DNA of 64,000 nucleotides, from NCBI RefSeq assembly GCF_002954615.1, contig NZ_MSCJ01000001.1:1798001-1862000 (forward strand), read 5' to 3'. The position numbers and the translations under genes are program-made. The notes under the pieces are model-generated. The model saw only the letters and a list, made by a program, of their open reading frames with translations, had not been told where the DNA came from and did not search any database. This DNA is from Photobacterium angustum (GTDB taxonomy: Bacteria; Pseudomonadota; Gammaproteobacteria; Enterobacterales; Vibrionaceae). Shown one piece after another: positions 47,264 through 58,007 of this stretch (its first letter is position 1; the number at the start of each line of letters is the position of its first letter).

Positions 47264-47707
47264 TTATTGCTCCAGAGGCTCAGTCATTAAGCCAACAGAG
47301 CCGACACCTGCTTGGTTTAAGGCGTCCAATGTTTCGATAATATGTGCATAAGGTGTACGACCATCACCACCTACCATCACTAACGTTTTAGGCTGCGCTG
47401 CCATTTGTGCTTTCACACGTGCGAGCACTTCTTGCAGCGATAAGCCCCGTTGCATGTCTGCATTGTCGATACTGACACCAAGGTGGCCATCTTTATCAAC
47501 TTCCACAATAATTGGCGGAATATCGCTATCTTTATTCATCTCAGCCACCGTTTCTGCCGTGGTTGTTTGTGGTAGATCCACATCCACACCTTGACTCACA
47601 AACGGCGCTGTTACCATAAAGATAATAAGCAATACCAACATTACGTCGATATAGGGAACAACGTTAATTTCCGCTGTCATTTTGCGCTTTTTCGGTTGAT
47701 AAGCCAT
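47264..47707 (-). CDS. tolR: Tol-Pal proton-channel subunit TolR
   Basis: A 147-residue ExbD/TolR protein with one N-terminal membrane helix (INVVPYIDVMLVLLIIF) that contains the essential Asp, and a periplasmic domain. Works with TolQ as the proton-driven motor. It sits 9 bp before tolA and 3 bp after tolQ. Confidence 0.96.
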   Translation of the reverse strand: MAYQPKKRKMTAEINVVPYIDVMLVLLIIFMVTAPFVSQGVDVDLPQTTTAETVAEMNKDSDIPPIIVEVDKDGHLGVSIDNADMQRGLSLQEVLARVKAQMAAQPKTLVMVGGDGRTPYAHIIETLDALNQAGVGSVGLMTEPLEQ

Positions 47708-47710
47708 TGC

Positions 47711-48400
47711 TTACTTCTCCTGATTAGCGGCAAATGCTTGGCGGTGTAAAATACTTGAAAATTCTTCCATGAACGTTGCGTATGTATGTTCTAGCTTTGA
47801 TACTTTATTGGTTAAACGGTTGTAGAACATTACAGCAGGAATCGCAGCAAACAAGCCCATCGCCGTTGCAATCAATGCCCCAGCGATACCGGGTGCAACG
47901 GTTGCTAATGTTGGCTGTTTCATCGCACCAAGTGCAATAAATGCAGTCATGATACCTAGTACCGTACCAAATAAGCCGATATACGGACTAATTGAACCTA
48001 CCGTTGCTAAAAACGGTAGATTGGTTTCTAATTCATCAACTTCTTTTGACAGAGATACACGCATTGCTCGACTTGTACCTTCCATCACCGCTTCTGGCAC
48101 TTTATCGTTACTACGGTGTAGACGTGCAAACTCTTTGAAACCTGAATAGAAAATTTGTTCAGAACCTGTTAGGTCATCTTTACGTGCTTGTACTTCTTTA
48201 TACAACTGAGATAAATCAATACCTGACCAAAAACGATCTTCAAATTGTGCTGCTTTACGGCTAGCCTCTGACAATACTTGAGAGCGCTTGATGATCATTG
48301 TCCATGATGCAATCGACATGCCTAACAAAATAAGCATCACCATAATTTCAAGCGCACCTGAATTTAGAATAATGTCTAAAACCGTCAACTCTGAGTTCAC
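47711..48400 (-). CDS. tolQ: Tol-Pal proton-channel subunit TolQ
   Basis: A 229-residue MotA/TolQ/ExbB protein with three membrane helices (about 15-37, 135-160, 170-195) and [17 protein letters not shown] in the conserved channel region. It forms the TolQR motor. It begins immediately after the ybgC stop. Confidence 0.96.
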   Translation of the reverse strand: MNSELTVLDIILNSGALEIMVMLILLGMSIASWTMIIKRSQVLSEASRKAAQFEDRFWSGIDLSQLYKEVQARKDDLTGSEQIFYSGFKEFARLHRSNDKVPEAVMEGTSRAMRVSLSKEVDELETNLPFLATVGSISPYIGLFGTVLGIMTAFIALGAMKQPTLATVAPGIAGALIATAMGLFAAIPAVMFYNRLTNKVSKLEHTYATFMEEFSSILHRQAFAANQEK

Positions 48401-48805
48401 TTAATTTATCTCCAGCTTTAATTGTTCAGGAAGTGCAATAGGCTTCATCTTTGTCGGATCGACACAAGCAATTTTCACCAATGCCTTACACAGCACTTCG
48501 TTGTTATTGTTTACTAACTCTTGGCTAAACTCGATTGAAGCTCGTCGTGTATTTTGCACCACTGAATGTACCATTAACTGATCATCAAGTTTTGCACCAC
48601 GAAGAAAATCAATATTTACGCTACGCACAACAAAACTCATATTTTGTGAAAGTAACTGTTGCTGATTTAGCCCAATTTTTCTCAAGTATTCTGTTCGTGC
48701 TCGCTCAAAAAACTTCAAATAGTTAGCGTGGTATACCACCCCACCAACATCGGTATCTTCATAGTAAATGGTTACTGGCCACTTAAAAACATTAAGTTGT
48801 GTCAT
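48401..48805 (-). CDS. ybgC: Acyl-CoA thioesterase YbgC
   Basis: A 134-residue hot-dog fold thioesterase with the family active-site block YEDTDVGGVVYHANYLKF near the N-terminus. It is the first gene of the tol-pal operon and lies directly next to tolQ, the usual order. Hydrolyses short-chain acyl-CoA or acyl-ACP in related proteins. The operon promoter must lie in 48806-49020, where I cannot identify it by eye. Confidence 0.94.
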   Translation of the reverse strand: MTQLNVFKWPVTIYYEDTDVGGVVYHANYLKFFERARTEYLRKIGLNQQQLLSQNMSFVVRSVNIDFLRGAKLDDQLMVHSVVQNTRRASIEFSQELVNNNNEVLCKALVKIACVDPTKMKPIALPEQLKLEIN

Positions 48806-49027
48806 TTTGTTACCATTGAGCCGTGGCTATCATCTATATATGCAAAAATATATTACCGCTACTGTACATCAACTTAATGTAAGTTTGTTACTAAGTGATG
48901 CTTTCAAGGCGTTATTTTATAGAAAATTAACGCTTACGTGTCCATTCTGACAATCAAATCACATTTCTGTTCACATACCATGCGCAACAAGCGAAATGAA
49001 TGTAGTACATACCTAATTTTTATAAAA

Positions 49028-49059
49028 AAACGGCTTACTACCACAGTAGTAAGCCGTTT
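49028..49059 (-). terminator. Terminator of the cydABX-ybgE operon
   Basis: AAACGGCTTACTA (49028-49040) pairs with TAGTAAGCCGTTT (49047-49059), followed on the - strand by a run of T. It lies 25 bp past the ybgE stop. Confidence 0.92.
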
Positions 49060-49083
49060 GATTATTCTACAAATCGTCTTCTA

Positions 49084-49377
49084 TTAAAAAAAGTACAATT
49101 TAAGAACATAAATTAATATCGGAAGTGCGATGATTGGCGAGAAAAATAACTGCCAATACCAACGATGAGGCACAAAACTCATACCAAAAACCATGGCACT
49201 ACATGTTGCCCAAATCATCAACGGCGCAATCACAGGACCAAAGCCACCAATTGCATCAGCAAACTGGTGTGGTTCCCACATAAGTAAGCCTGCAACAGTC
49301 ACTGCCATTGCAATCGCTAATAACTTTAGTGGCAACATCATCAATGGCGCATGTATTGCTTTTATCGCACGATCCAT
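49084..49377 (-). CDS. ybgE: Cyd operon protein YbgE
   Basis: A 97-residue membrane protein with three predicted helices, identical in length to E. coli YbgE. I chose the ATG at 49377 because it lies just after the cydX stop and gives the family start MDRAIKAIHAPLM; a longer frame runs back through cydX and is not real. Role in cytochrome bd function is unclear. Confidence 0.88.
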   Translation of the reverse strand: MDRAIKAIHAPLMMLPLKLLAIAMAVTVAGLLMWEPHQFADAIGGFGPVIAPLMIWATCSAMVFGMSFVPHRWYWQLFFSPIIALPILIYVLKLYFF

Positions 49378-49378
49378 A

Positions 49379-49486
49379 TTACTCACTGTCGTTATCCATG
49401 TTTTCGGTCGTTTCAAGCCATAACGCGTTGACGATACCAAAAGAACAAGCCAGTAGAACACCTAAAATCCAAGCAAAATACCACAT
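49379..49486 (-). CDS. cydX: Cytochrome bd-I small subunit CydX
   Basis: A 35-residue single-helix protein starting MWYFAWILGVLLACSFG and ending in an acidic tail. It is too short for most gene finders. CydX binds CydA and is needed for stable bd oxidase. It lies 14 bp after cydB and 1 bp before ybgE, as in E. coli. Confidence 0.92.
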   Translation of the reverse strand: MWYFAWILGVLLACSFGIVNALWLETTENMDNDSE

Positions 49487-49500
49487 TGTTCGTCTACTCC

Positions 49501-50637
49501 TTAGTACAGTGAAGTTTTGTTGTCTTCGATATATTTAGTATCTAGACGACCAAACATTTTGTAGTAACACCATGAGGTGTAAGCCAAGATCACTGGAACC
49601 ATAATAAAGGCAACTACAGTCATGATCTTCAATGTTAACTCAGAGGATGTTGCATCCCAAATCGTCAAGCTAATGTTTGGATCTAGGCTTGAAGGCATAA
49701 TGAATGGGAATGTTGCAAAACCAAACGTTAAGATCACACCTACAACCGTAAGGCTTGAGAATAAGAAAGCAAAACCAGCACGGTTAGCACGTGAACAAAG
49801 CGCTGTCAGTAACGGCATCACTACAGCAAGGATTGGCGCAATCCATAGTGCAGGGTAGTTCGCATAGTTAATGAACAATGCACCTGTCTGACGCATTACT
49901 TCTTTCGTTGTTGGATCTGAAGGTGCATTTTTAATGATTTCAGATGTAATCACGTAACCATTAATGCTTTGAGATACAAAACCAGCAATAACAAATACAA
50001 CAGCCATCGCTACAGCAGACATCGCAGCTACGTTACGAGAACGCGCGTGAATTGCATCTGTTGTTTTCATTTGTAGGAATGTCGCACCTTGCGTCACGAT
50101 CATCAGCAAGCTAACCACACCACACAATAATGCGAATGGATTTAGCAGACCAAAGAATGAACCCTTATAAGTTGGGATCATGAACTCGTTTAGCTCAAAT
50201 GGAACACCTTGCATTAGGTTACCGAATGCAACACCGAAGATCACAGGTGGTACAAAGCTACCTACGAAGATTGCTTTATCCCAAAGGCTACGCCATTTTG
50301 GATCTGTCAGCTTTGAACGGTAATCGAAGCCAAGAGGACGAAGCCAAAGTGCAGCTAGCGTCAGGATCATTGCAACATAGAAACCTGAAAATGCTGTTGC
50401 ATAAACAAGTGGCCATGCTGCGAACAATGCACCACCAGCGGTGATTAACCATACTTGGTTACCATCCCAGTGAGGCGCGATCGAGTTGATCATTACTCGA
50501 CGTTCATTATCTGTTTTACCAATAATATGAGATAGAATACCTACACCCATATCGAAACCATCAGTGATTGCAAAGCCGATGCATAATACACCGATTAATA
50601 ACCACCAAATTAGTCGCAAGCTTTCATAATCAAACAT
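49501..50637 (-). CDS. cydB: Cytochrome bd ubiquinol oxidase subunit II, CydB
   Basis: A 378-residue inner-membrane protein with eight or nine helices, starting MFDYESLRLIWWLLIGVLCI and containing SIAPHWDGNQVWLITAGGALF, shown here by the part WDGNQVWLITAGGALF. Subunit II of the bd-type terminal oxidase used at low oxygen. 17 bp after cydA. Confidence 0.96.
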   Translation of the reverse strand: MFDYESLRLIWWLLIGVLCIGFAITDGFDMGVGILSHIIGKTDNERRVMINSIAPHWDGNQVWLITAGGALFAAWPLVYATAFSGFYVAMILTLAALWLRPLGFDYRSKLTDPKWRSLWDKAIFVGSFVPPVIFGVAFGNLMQGVPFELNEFMIPTYKGSFFGLLNPFALLCGVVSLLMIVTQGATFLQMKTTDAIHARSRNVAAMSAVAMAVVFVIAGFVSQSINGYVITSEIIKNAPSDPTTKEVMRQTGALFINYANYPALWIAPILAVVMPLLTALCSRANRAGFAFLFSSLTVVGVILTFGFATFPFIMPSSLDPNISLTIWDATSSELTLKIMTVVAFIMVPVILAYTSWCYYKMFGRLDTKYIEDNKTSLY

Positions 50638-50654
50638 TATTTGTTTCTCCCTGC

Positions 50655-52241
50655 TTACGCTTCAACCTGACGTGAAACCACATCTTGTTTTGTGTCATTT
50701 TGTTCGAAATGGTAGCGACCTGTTTTCAAGCTACTTGGACCAAGACGAGCGAATTTAACCATTAGGTAAACTTCAGCAACTAGGAATGCTGTATAAAGCG
50801 CTAAAATTGCTGCTAGTGAGAACCAAATATCAGATGGAGCCAAGTTAGAAGCTGCCATATGAACCGGTAAAATTTCACCTACTGCCCATGGTTGACGACC
50901 ATACTCTGCAACAAACCAACCTGCTTCAATTGCAATCCAAGGTAGTGGAATACCAAATAGCGCAGCTTTTAGTACTAGTTTATTACCCGTGATCTTATGA
51001 CGACAAGACTGGATGAATGCAGCACCAATAATGGCAAACATTAAGAAACCAGCACCAACCATGATACGGAAGCTAAAGAATAACGGCCATACTTGAGGGA
51101 TTGAGTCATCTACTGCTTTTTGAATTTGTTCAGGTGTCGCATCAACAACTTTATCGGTGTAAGGCTTAAGTAGTAAACCGTAACCTAGGTCTTTTTTCAC
51201 TTCATCGAAAGCTGCAATGTTTGCTGGTGTCTTATCACCCGCACGTAATTTCTCTAGTAGGCCGTATGCAACCATACCGTTACGAATACGTACTTCGTGC
51301 TCTTTCTTAAGATCACGGATACCCGTTACTTGAGTGTCAAGAGAACGCGTTGCAATAATACCCATTAGGTAAGGGATCTTAATTGCGTAATCGGTTTCCA
51401 TTGTTTCTTGATTAGGGAAACCAAACGCAGTAAATGCCGCAGGTGCTGGCTCTGTGTGCCACTCTGCTTCAATCGCTGCAAGTTTTGTTTTCTGAACGTC
51501 GCCTAGCTCGTAACCTGACTCATCACCAAGGATCATTACAGAAACGATAGATGCCATACCGAACGCTGCTGCAATTGCAAATGAACGGCGAGCAAAAGCA
51601 ATGTCACGGCCTTTCAGCATGTAGTATGCACTAACACCTAGAATAAACATTGAGCCACATACATAACCTGACGCTACAGTGTGAACGAACTTCACCTGTG
51701 CTACTGGGTTAAATATTACGTCTGCAAAGCTCACCATTTCCATACGCATTGTTTCAAAGTTGAAATCAGCGCCTACTGGGTTTTGCATCCAGCCGTTAGC
51801 AATAAGAATCCATAGTGCGGAGAAGTTTGAGCCAAGAGCTACTAGCCAAGTGACAGTAAGGTGCTGACGCTTGGATAGACGATCCCAACCAAAGAAGAAC
51901 ATGCCGACTAACGTTGATTCTAAGAAGAATGCCATTAGTGCTTCGATTGCCAACGGCGCACCGAAGATATCACCAACATAGTGAGAGTAGTATGCCCAGT
52001 TTGTACCAAACTGGAACTCCATAGATAGGCCAGTAGCCACACCAAGAGCAAAGTTAATCGCGAAAAGCTTACCCCAGAACTTAGTCATGTCCTTGTAGAT
52101 TTGCTTTCCGGTCATTACATAAACGGACTCCATGATGGCTAGTAAAAAAGCCATACCTAGAGTTAGTGGAACGAACAAAAAGTGATACATCGCTGTTAGA
52201 GCGAACTGTAACCGCGATAGTTCGACGACATCAGTTAACAT
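50655..52241 (-). CDS. cydA: Cytochrome bd ubiquinol oxidase subunit I, CydA
   Basis: A 528-residue inner-membrane protein that carries hemes b558, b595 and d and the quinol site. Landmarks are [20 protein letters not shown] with the heme His near the N-terminus, a periplasmic Q-loop with [12 protein letters not shown], and [15 protein letters not shown]. Oxidises ubiquinol and reduces O2 to water with high affinity. AAGGAG precedes the ATG. First gene of the operon. Confidence 0.97.
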   Translation of the reverse strand: MLTDVVELSRLQFALTAMYHFLFVPLTLGMAFLLAIMESVYVMTGKQIYKDMTKFWGKLFAINFALGVATGLSMEFQFGTNWAYYSHYVGDIFGAPLAIEALMAFFLESTLVGMFFFGWDRLSKRQHLTVTWLVALGSNFSALWILIANGWMQNPVGADFNFETMRMEMVSFADVIFNPVAQVKFVHTVASGYVCGSMFILGVSAYYMLKGRDIAFARRSFAIAAAFGMASIVSVMILGDESGYELGDVQKTKLAAIEAEWHTEPAPAAFTAFGFPNQETMETDYAIKIPYLMGIIATRSLDTQVTGIRDLKKEHEVRIRNGMVAYGLLEKLRAGDKTPANIAAFDEVKKDLGYGLLLKPYTDKVVDATPEQIQKAVDDSIPQVWPLFFSFRIMVGAGFLMFAIIGAAFIQSCRHKITGNKLVLKAALFGIPLPWIAIEAGWFVAEYGRQPWAVGEILPVHMAASNLAPSDIWFSLAAILALYTAFLVAEVYLMVKFARLGPSSLKTGRYHFEQNDTKQDVVSRQVEA

Positions 52242-52256
52242 TGATAACTCCTTTAT

Positions 52257-52274
52257 TCACCAGCTGACTGGTGA
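52257..52274 (-). other. Leader hairpin just upstream of the cydA ribosome binding site
   Basis: TCACCAG (52257-52263) pairs with CTGGTGA (52268-52274) around the loop CTGA, a few bases before the AAGGAG of cydA on the - strand. It may affect mRNA stability or translation of cydA. Confidence 0.45.
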
Positions 52275-52546
52275 CAGTACTACATACGTACCGATTATTG
52301 GGCTTAGCTTCGTATAGAACACTTATTGCAATCTTGCCGACCTTCCTGATCACTTGCTAATAATTACAAGCGTCCATGTTGTGTTGCAATATTGTTTAAA
52401 TAAATTTAAATATACGTAATTCTATAGCTAATTTAGTCGTCGGTAATATTACAGATATTAATTGCAATCTTCAAAGAGTTTATTACGCGTTTTGCTTTGA
52501 CAAATATCAAGAAAAAATGAGCTTGATAGCCAGTACGCCGATATTT

Positions 52547-52560
52547 TTGATTTAGATCAA
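52547..52560. promoter_or_regulatory. FNR-type binding site upstream of cydA
   Basis: TTGATTTAGATCAA is a perfect match to the FNR consensus TTGAT-N4-ATCAA. It is 306 bp upstream of the cydA start. FNR and ArcA control of cydAB in response to oxygen is well established in enterobacteria; a long untranslated leader is normal there. Confidence 0.8.
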
Positions 52561-53140
52561 TTTACGAAAGATTTTGATAGGAAGAATGAATTTGGAAGGA
52601 GAAAACAATGAATTATAATTGTTCGTATTCTGAAATATTGTTCTTTTTCCTGTTCTTATTTAATCATGATAGCTAAACGAAGTGTATCAATATTTTGCTT
52701 TAAATTTGTTATAACTTGATAAATTTCATGAATAATCTACAAAGTTCACAAATCAACTTCTAGACTGTCATTCGTTGTCTTGTAAGGTGTCGTAACTGCC
52801 CCTCAAATATCTAAACTTACGAATGTATAAATATCTAAGTTAAACGAAACGTTTTTTATTTTTTACTAAATATCAGCCCGTTAATGTATAAAGTTAAACC
52901 GTCTAAACAATACAAATAAAAAGCAACGAATTTGAGATATTACCTCGTTTTATATTTCTGATTAGTTTTCACCTAATAAAAATGAAAACTATAATCATAT
53001 TTTTGATAATAAGAAAAATATATAGATCCTATTTGAATCATGAATAAACAGTCTAATTGATATTTAAATTACCAACATGAAAAATAAATAACAATCAACC
53101 ATAACAATAAATTTACAATATGACAAAATTATTAAACAAA

Positions 53141-53167
53141 AAAGCGTGGCTTTAATCACCACGCTTT
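53141..53167 (-). terminator. Terminator after ruvB
   Basis: AAAGCGTGG (53141-53149) pairs with CCACGCTTT (53159-53167) with a T-run on the - strand. It lies 20 bp past the ruvB stop. Confidence 0.88.
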
Positions 53168-53187
53168 ATATTCTCGAATAGTTTTTG

Positions 53188-54207
53188 CTACTTCGTATTT
53201 TCAGGGAGGTCTAAACCAAAATGGAGATATGCGCGGTGTGTCGCAATACGCCCTCTTGGTGTCCGTTGCAGATAACCTTGCTGAATCAAATAAGGTTCAA
53301 GTACATCTTCAATTGTATCTTTCTCTTCACCAATAGCTGCAGCTAAGTTATCTAAACCGACAGGGCCACCCATAAATTTTTCAATAATAGCTAATAGAAG
53401 TTTACGGTCCATATAATCAAAACCGCTGCTATCAACATCGAGCATATCTAATGCTTTATTGGCAATATCAGGGCAAATATGTCCGTTACCTTTTACTTCA
53501 GCATAATCTCGCACACGCCGTAATAAACGATTAGCGATACGTGGCGTACCACGAGCACGCATGGCCATTTCCATCGCGCCGCCTTCTTCCATTGATAGCC
53601 CTAAACATTTAGCACTTCGGCCTACAATGTCTTTGAGATCTTCTACTTTGTAATACTCAAGGCGTTGTGTAATACCAAAACGATCACGTAGAGGTGAAGT
53701 TAATGAGCCCGCTCGTGTCGTTGCACCTATTAAAGTAAAGGGTGGCAAATCAATTTTAATTGAGCGTGCGGCTGGGCCTTCACCTATCATAATATCTAAT
53801 TGGTAATCTTCCATCGCAGGATAAAGTACTTCTTCAACCTGAGGACTTAGACGATGTATTTCATCAATAAACAATACATCGTTTTCTTCAAGGTTTGTGA
53901 GTAGCGCAGCCAAATCACCGGCTTTTTCAAGTACAGGGCCTGAGGTTGTACGAATACTTACCCCCATTTCATTTGCCACTATATTTGCAAGCGTTGTTTT
54001 ACCTAACCCCGGAGGGCCAAAGATCAATAAATGATCTAAGGCTTCATCACGCATCTTTGCCGCTTTAATAAATATTTCCATTTGATCGCGAACATGATCC
54101 TGCCCTTGATAATCATCAAGTAATTTAGGTCGTATTGCGCGATCAATTATATCGTCTTCACGGGTTGTTTCGAAATTACCAGAAACCAGTCGATCAGCTT
54201 CAATCAT
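53188..54207 (-). CDS. ruvB: Holliday junction branch migration ATPase RuvB
   Basis: A 339-residue AAA+ motor with Walker [11 protein letters not shown] (about 65-74), Walker [10 protein letters not shown] and a C-terminal winged helix ending [16 protein letters not shown]. With RuvA it drives branch migration of Holliday junctions. It starts 29 bp after ruvA. Confidence 0.97.
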   Translation of the reverse strand: MIEADRLVSGNFETTREDDIIDRAIRPKLLDDYQGQDHVRDQMEIFIKAAKMRDEALDHLLIFGPPGLGKTTLANIVANEMGVSIRTTSGPVLEKAGDLAALLTNLEENDVLFIDEIHRLSPQVEEVLYPAMEDYQLDIMIGEGPAARSIKIDLPPFTLIGATTRAGSLTSPLRDRFGITQRLEYYKVEDLKDIVGRSAKCLGLSMEEGGAMEMAMRARGTPRIANRLLRRVRDYAEVKGNGHICPDIANKALDMLDVDSSGFDYMDRKLLLAIIEKFMGGPVGLDNLAAAIGEEKDTIEDVLEPYLIQQGYLQRTPRGRIATHRAYLHFGLDLPENTK

Positions 54208-54236
54208 ACTTTAATGCCTATACCCAACTTACAGGG

Positions 54237-54860
54237 TTATACCATTGAGCGTAGTGCATCACGAATAATCGCTTCACTACTCATCTCTGGTTGTGTGACT
54301 TGAGAAACCACTTTCGCGGCAATTTGTGGCTTATAACCTAGCGCAACCAATGCACTCACCGCTTCATCTTCAGCGCGAGCTTGATTTGATGGATCTTGGA
54401 TCGGAGCGTTTGATGCCGCAGTATCAAGTGCAGGCGTAAATAAGTCACCTTCCCCCCACCCTTTCAAGCGATCTTTCATTTCAACAACTAAACGCTCTGC
54501 TGTTTTCTTTCCGACACCGGGAATTTTAACTAGCGTAGTAACATCTTCTAATTCAACGCTGCGAACAAATTGACTTGCAGTCATAGCAGATAAAATTGCT
54601 AAGCCTAATTTAGGCCCAACACCGTTAGCTTTAATTACTTCACGGAATAACTCACGTTCACTTTTCTTATTAAAGCCATACAGTAGTTGCGCATCTTCTC
54701 GTACCACAAAGTGAGTAAAGATAATGGCTTCTTGGCCGATCTGTGGTAACTCATAAAAACAGCTCATTGGCATCTGTACTTCATAACCAATGCCACCAAC
54801 TTCAAGTAGTACTTCAGGTGGCTGCTTTTCAATTACAATTCCGCGTAGTCGACCAATCAA
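54237..54860 (-). CDS. ruvA: Holliday junction binding protein RuvA
   Basis: A 207-residue protein with an OB fold (1 to about 65), helix-hairpin-helix domain with [12 protein letters not shown] and [19 protein letters not shown], and a C-terminal UBA-like domain that contacts RuvB. The start is TTG at 54860, giving MIGRLRG as in other RuvA proteins; nearby upstream ATGs are out of frame, and GAGATG precedes the TTG. Confidence 0.96.
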   Translation of the reverse strand: MIGRLRGIVIEKQPPEVLLEVGGIGYEVQMPMSCFYELPQIGQEAIIFTHFVVREDAQLLYGFNKKSERELFREVIKANGVGPKLGLAILSAMTASQFVRSVELEDVTTLVKIPGVGKKTAERLVVEMKDRLKGWGEGDLFTPALDTAASNAPIQDPSNQARAEDEAVSALVALGYKPQIAAKVVSQVTQPEMSSEAIIRDALRSMV

Positions 54861-54902
54861 AACATCATCTCTATAGTGAATTTAAATTGGCACTAGAATA
54901 GT

Positions 54903-54930
54903 AAAGAACTGGATAGACATCCAGTTCTTT
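54903..54930 (-). terminator. Hairpin after the chemotaxis receptor gene
   Basis: AAAGAACTGGAT (54903-54914) pairs perfectly with ATCCAGTTCTTT (54919-54930), loop AGAC, 8 bp past the receptor gene's stop. The T-run is short. It suggests that ruvA-ruvB are not simply read through from the receptor gene and have a promoter in 54861-54902. Confidence 0.75.
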
Positions 54931-54937
54931 ATCGAAT

Positions 54938-56392
54938 TTACGAAGAGTGAGAAACAACCTGATCAAGTTGTTGTGTTAAATGACGAACGGCAACCACTTG
55001 CTGATTTAATTCCGTACCGTGCTGCGCAACGATTGCAGCCACATTTTGTGTATTCACCACACTATTAGCAACTTCACTGCTCGCTTCATCCAGCTCTTTT
55101 AATGCGGTTGATTGAGCAGTCATCAAACCCGATAACCCTTGCACATCTTGAGAAATCGTTGTGACTTGCTGAATAATGTTATTCATCCGTTCAGTACTGG
55201 CGTTAATCACCCCCTGACCGTGCCGCACTTCCTGCTCACTGCGATCCAATAGATGGCGGATCTCAACTGCGGATTCACTACTTTTCGCTGAAAGTTCCCG
55301 AACTTGATCTGCGACAACCGCAAACCCTCTTCCCTGATCGCCTGCACGCGCTGCTTCTATCGCGGCATTTAGTGCAAGCAAATTTGTTTGTTCAGCAACA
55401 GAGGTGATTAAGTCTGCCACTTTCATAATCTCATCGTGACTATTAATGATCTGACTGATCGCTTGCGTTGAATCTTCTAAATGCGTCGAACTTTTTTGCG
55501 CCAGTTCATGAACCACATCGCTTTTTTCGCGTAGCTCCTCAACAAACTGACTTGAGCTCTCAATGCCAAGGACCATTTGGTGTACTTGATGGCTCATTTG
55601 TTCAGCAGCGCTGGCTTGTGACTCACTATTAATATTAAGTTCATTGACTTGGCTATCTAGCTGCGAGGATTGATTCGCTAAGCTATAAGACACTTGCTTT
55701 AACTGTTCAGAATTATTATTCGCTTGAATTAATACATCAGATAGACGTAACTCACCTTCCGTTGCTTTACTGGCCTCTGATTCACTTTTTAGCTTAGCTT
55801 TTTCGGCACTATTAATTGCTATATCACGTTGTTTCGCCGTAAAAGCTAATGCAATACAAATAACAATCAATGGCAACACGATCCCAGACCAAACCTCAAT
55901 TTGCTGTGCTGTTTGAGATAAAGAAAGCTGTGGAAATGAAACACCCTGAATATGTTGGTATGTCATGTAAGCCGAAACACAAATGATCAAGCTACTCCAA
56001 AGAATAGCCATAATGCGAGTTGCCGAGAGGAAGAAAGAAACAACTAACAAAGGCACCCAATAAGTCTGTGTTGAATCAACCACACCACCACTTTGATAAA
56101 TGATATTCAGCGCGTGGATTGCCATACCAATAAAGCCTAAATTTAAAGACATTAAAGGCTGTTGAAGCCAACGCAGGCTAGAAATAGCAAGGAGCTCTAA
56201 TACGATCAATATGACGGAGGTGAAAACAAGATTATCATGACCATGGTTTGACCATTTAATAAAACTATAGATACCAACGAGAAAAGCTATAAAAGTAAAT
56301 AAAGAGAGGATATCGGCTTGGCGTTGTTGTGCAGTTGTCCATTGAGGTTGGCGCGGCATAAATATACTGCGCCATAAAGTGGCAGGGTTCAT
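54938..56392 (-). CDS. Methyl-accepting chemotaxis protein, multi-TM, lacking periplasmic sensor domain
   Basis: A 484-residue receptor. Residues about 20-200 contain five or six membrane helices with very short loops and no periplasmic ligand domain, and I see no HAMP domain. A long coiled-coil signalling domain follows, with the conserved tip [20 protein letters not shown] near 335-355. I chose the ATG at 56392 with AAGGAAGT upstream; an in-frame start at 56431 adds 13 unlikely residues. It lies on the same strand between ruvC and ruvA, splitting a cluster that is usually contiguous. The signal sensed is unknown; a membrane or respiration-related cue is possible. Confidence 0.88.
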   Translation of the reverse strand: MNPATLWRSIFMPRQPQWTTAQQRQADILSLFTFIAFLVGIYSFIKWSNHGHDNLVFTSVILIVLELLAISSLRWLQQPLMSLNLGFIGMAIHALNIIYQSGGVVDSTQTYWVPLLVVSFFLSATRIMAILWSSLIICVSAYMTYQHIQGVSFPQLSLSQTAQQIEVWSGIVLPLIVICIALAFTAKQRDIAINSAEKAKLKSESEASKATEGELRLSDVLIQANNNSEQLKQVSYSLANQSSQLDSQVNELNINSESQASAAEQMSHQVHQMVLGIESSSQFVEELREKSDVVHELAQKSSTHLEDSTQAISQIINSHDEIMKVADLITSVAEQTNLLALNAAIEAARAGDQGRGFAVVADQVRELSAKSSESAVEIRHLLDRSEQEVRHGQGVINASTERMNNIIQQVTTISQDVQGLSGLMTAQSTALKELDEASSEVANSVVNTQNVAAIVAQHGTELNQQVVAVRHLTQQLDQVVSHSS

Positions 56393-56512
56393 ATTCACTT
56401 CCTTGCTTATTATCATCAGACCTCTGACCACTATAGATAATTAACATTTCTATAACAAATATCTTAAGAAATATATCCCTTAAGTGTCTCATCTTTAATA
56501 ATAGTAAGCCTA

Positions 56513-57034
56513 TTAACGATAACGCCCCTTTCGTGCTCCCGTTGCTTTCCCTGCCATAGCCACTAAGGTTTTATAGGTATGCGCGTGACAAATCGCAACA
56601 GCTAAAGCATCAGCAGCATCAGCTTGAGGCTTGCCTGCTAGCTTTAATACGGAACAAACCATATGTTGTACTTGCGCTTTATCTGCACCACCGTTTCCGA
56701 CTACTGCCTGTTTAATCAATCGCGCAGCATATTCACTGACCGGCAAATCTGCATTTACTGCTGCAACAATTGCACTGCCTCGCGCCTGACCTAATTTAAT
56801 CGCAGAGCTGGCATTTTTGCCCATGAACACTTCTTCAATGGCAAAAAAATCAGGCTGAAATTGCGTGATCACTTCAGACACGCCTGCATAGATTTGCTTT
56901 AATCGTCCAGGAATACCAGGCTCTGAAGTGCGAATACAGCCGCTTCCTAAATACTCTAAATTACGTCCAACCTGACGAATTACCCCGTACCCCGTAATAC
57001 GAGAGCCGGGGTCTATACCTAAAATTATCGACAT
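56513..57034 (-). CDS. ruvC: Holliday junction endonuclease RuvC
   Basis: A 173-residue RNase H-fold resolvase starting [19 protein letters not shown] (active-site Asp in GIDPG), with [20 protein letters not shown] and a C-terminal [13 protein letters not shown] block providing further acidic residues. It cuts Holliday junctions after RuvAB migration. 22 bp after yebC. Confidence 0.97.
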   Translation of the reverse strand: MSIILGIDPGSRITGYGVIRQVGRNLEYLGSGCIRTSEPGIPGRLKQIYAGVSEVITQFQPDFFAIEEVFMGKNASSAIKLGQARGSAIVAAVNADLPVSEYAARLIKQAVVGNGGADKAQVQHMVCSVLKLAGKPQADAADALAVAICHAHTYKTLVAMAGKATGARKGRYR

Positions 57035-57056
57035 TTTTCACTACTATTAGTAGCAA

Positions 57057-57803
57057 TTATTCAAGCGTAGCTGCTACTTCATCTGACATGTCACCGTTAT
57101 GGTAGACTTCTTGAATGTCATCCAAATCTTCTAATGCATCAATTAAGCGTAATAATTTAGGTGCTGTTGTTGCATCTAACTCAGCTTTCGTTGATGGCAC
57201 TAAGGTTACTTCTGCATTTTCTGCTGTAAAACCTGCGGCATCTAATGCATCTTTCACGCGACCGAAATCAGCAGGCGTAGTGTAAACATCGATTGAACCA
57301 TCGTCATTAGTTTCAATATCATCAGCACCAGATTCTAACGCGACTTCCATAACAGCATCTTCATCTAAACCTGCAGCATAAGAAATCACGCCTTTTTTAT
57401 CAAAAAGGTAACTTACACTACCATCCGTTCCAAGATTACCACCCGCTTTAGAGAAAGCATGACGTACGCCCGATACCGTTCGGTTTCGGTTATCAGTTAA
57501 ACACTCAACCATTACCGCCGTACCCGCAGGACCATAGCCTTCATAGATAACAGTTTCTACCCCTTCGTCACCTTCACCACCAGCACCACGTGTCACTGCA
57601 CGGTTAATGGTATCTCGAGTCATATTATTTGATAGTGCTTTATCAATGGCAGCACGTAAGCGTGGGTTATTTTCTGGTTCACTGCCACCTTCTTTAGCGG
57701 CTACGGTAATCTCACGAATTAACTTAGTAAAAATTTTACCGCGTTTAGCATCTTGAGCAGCTTTACGATGTTTTATATTGGCAAATTTACTGTGTCCAGC
57801 CAT
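57057..57803 (-). CDS. yebC: YebC/PmpR-family transcriptional or translational regulator
   Basis: A 248-residue protein starting [22 protein letters not shown], the hallmark of the family (first half [10 protein letters not shown] shown as key). YebC members bind DNA as regulators or assist translation of difficult motifs. Order yebC-ruvC is conserved across gammaproteobacteria. Confidence 0.95.
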   Translation of the reverse strand: MAGHSKFANIKHRKAAQDAKRGKIFTKLIREITVAAKEGGSEPENNPRLRAAIDKALSNNMTRDTINRAVTRGAGGEGDEGVETVIYEGYGPAGTAVMVECLTDNRNRTVSGVRHAFSKAGGNLGTDGSVSYLFDKKGVISYAAGLDEDAVMEVALESGADDIETNDDGSIDVYTTPADFGRVKDALDAAGFTAENAEVTLVPSTKAELDATTAPKLLRLIDALEDLDDIQEVYHNGDMSDEVAATLE

Positions 57804-57930
57804 GTTATCTCCAATCAGGCAATGTTAATTTTTTTGCTTGCATGAAAACATAAACCAAATAAGAAGTTAAAGCGAACAAAACACTTTTACCAAATAAGAT
57901 GTACAGCAGAAAGGAATAAACAAAAGACAA

Positions 57931-57987
57931 AAAAGCCGATGTCTTATAGGCGTTCACTAAAAAGTGGCAAATAAGTCATCGGCTTTT
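57931..57987 (-). terminator. Terminator after aspS
   Basis: AAAAGCCGATG (57931-57941) pairs with CATCGGCTTTT (57977-57987); inner CTTAT/ATAAG and CACT/AGTG lengthen the stem. A T-run follows on the - strand. It lies 20 bp past the aspS stop. Confidence 0.85.
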
Positions 57988-58007
57988 ATTACAACAAATT
58001 AATCAGA

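Larger units (their letters stand above)
52242..53140. other. Gene-free region upstream of cydA
   Basis: About 900 bp between cydA and the ruvB terminator with no credible coding frame. The half next to cydA holds the cyd control region (stem at 52257-52274 and FNR-type site at 52547-52560). The half from about 52620 is very AT-rich, and I see nothing I can name in it. A small RNA cannot be excluded. Confidence 0.6.

Noticed and set aside
49378..49461. Longer 125-codon version of ybgE
   Set aside because: The extra N-terminal residues run antiparallel in frame through cydX, and the ATG at 49377 gives the family length of 97.
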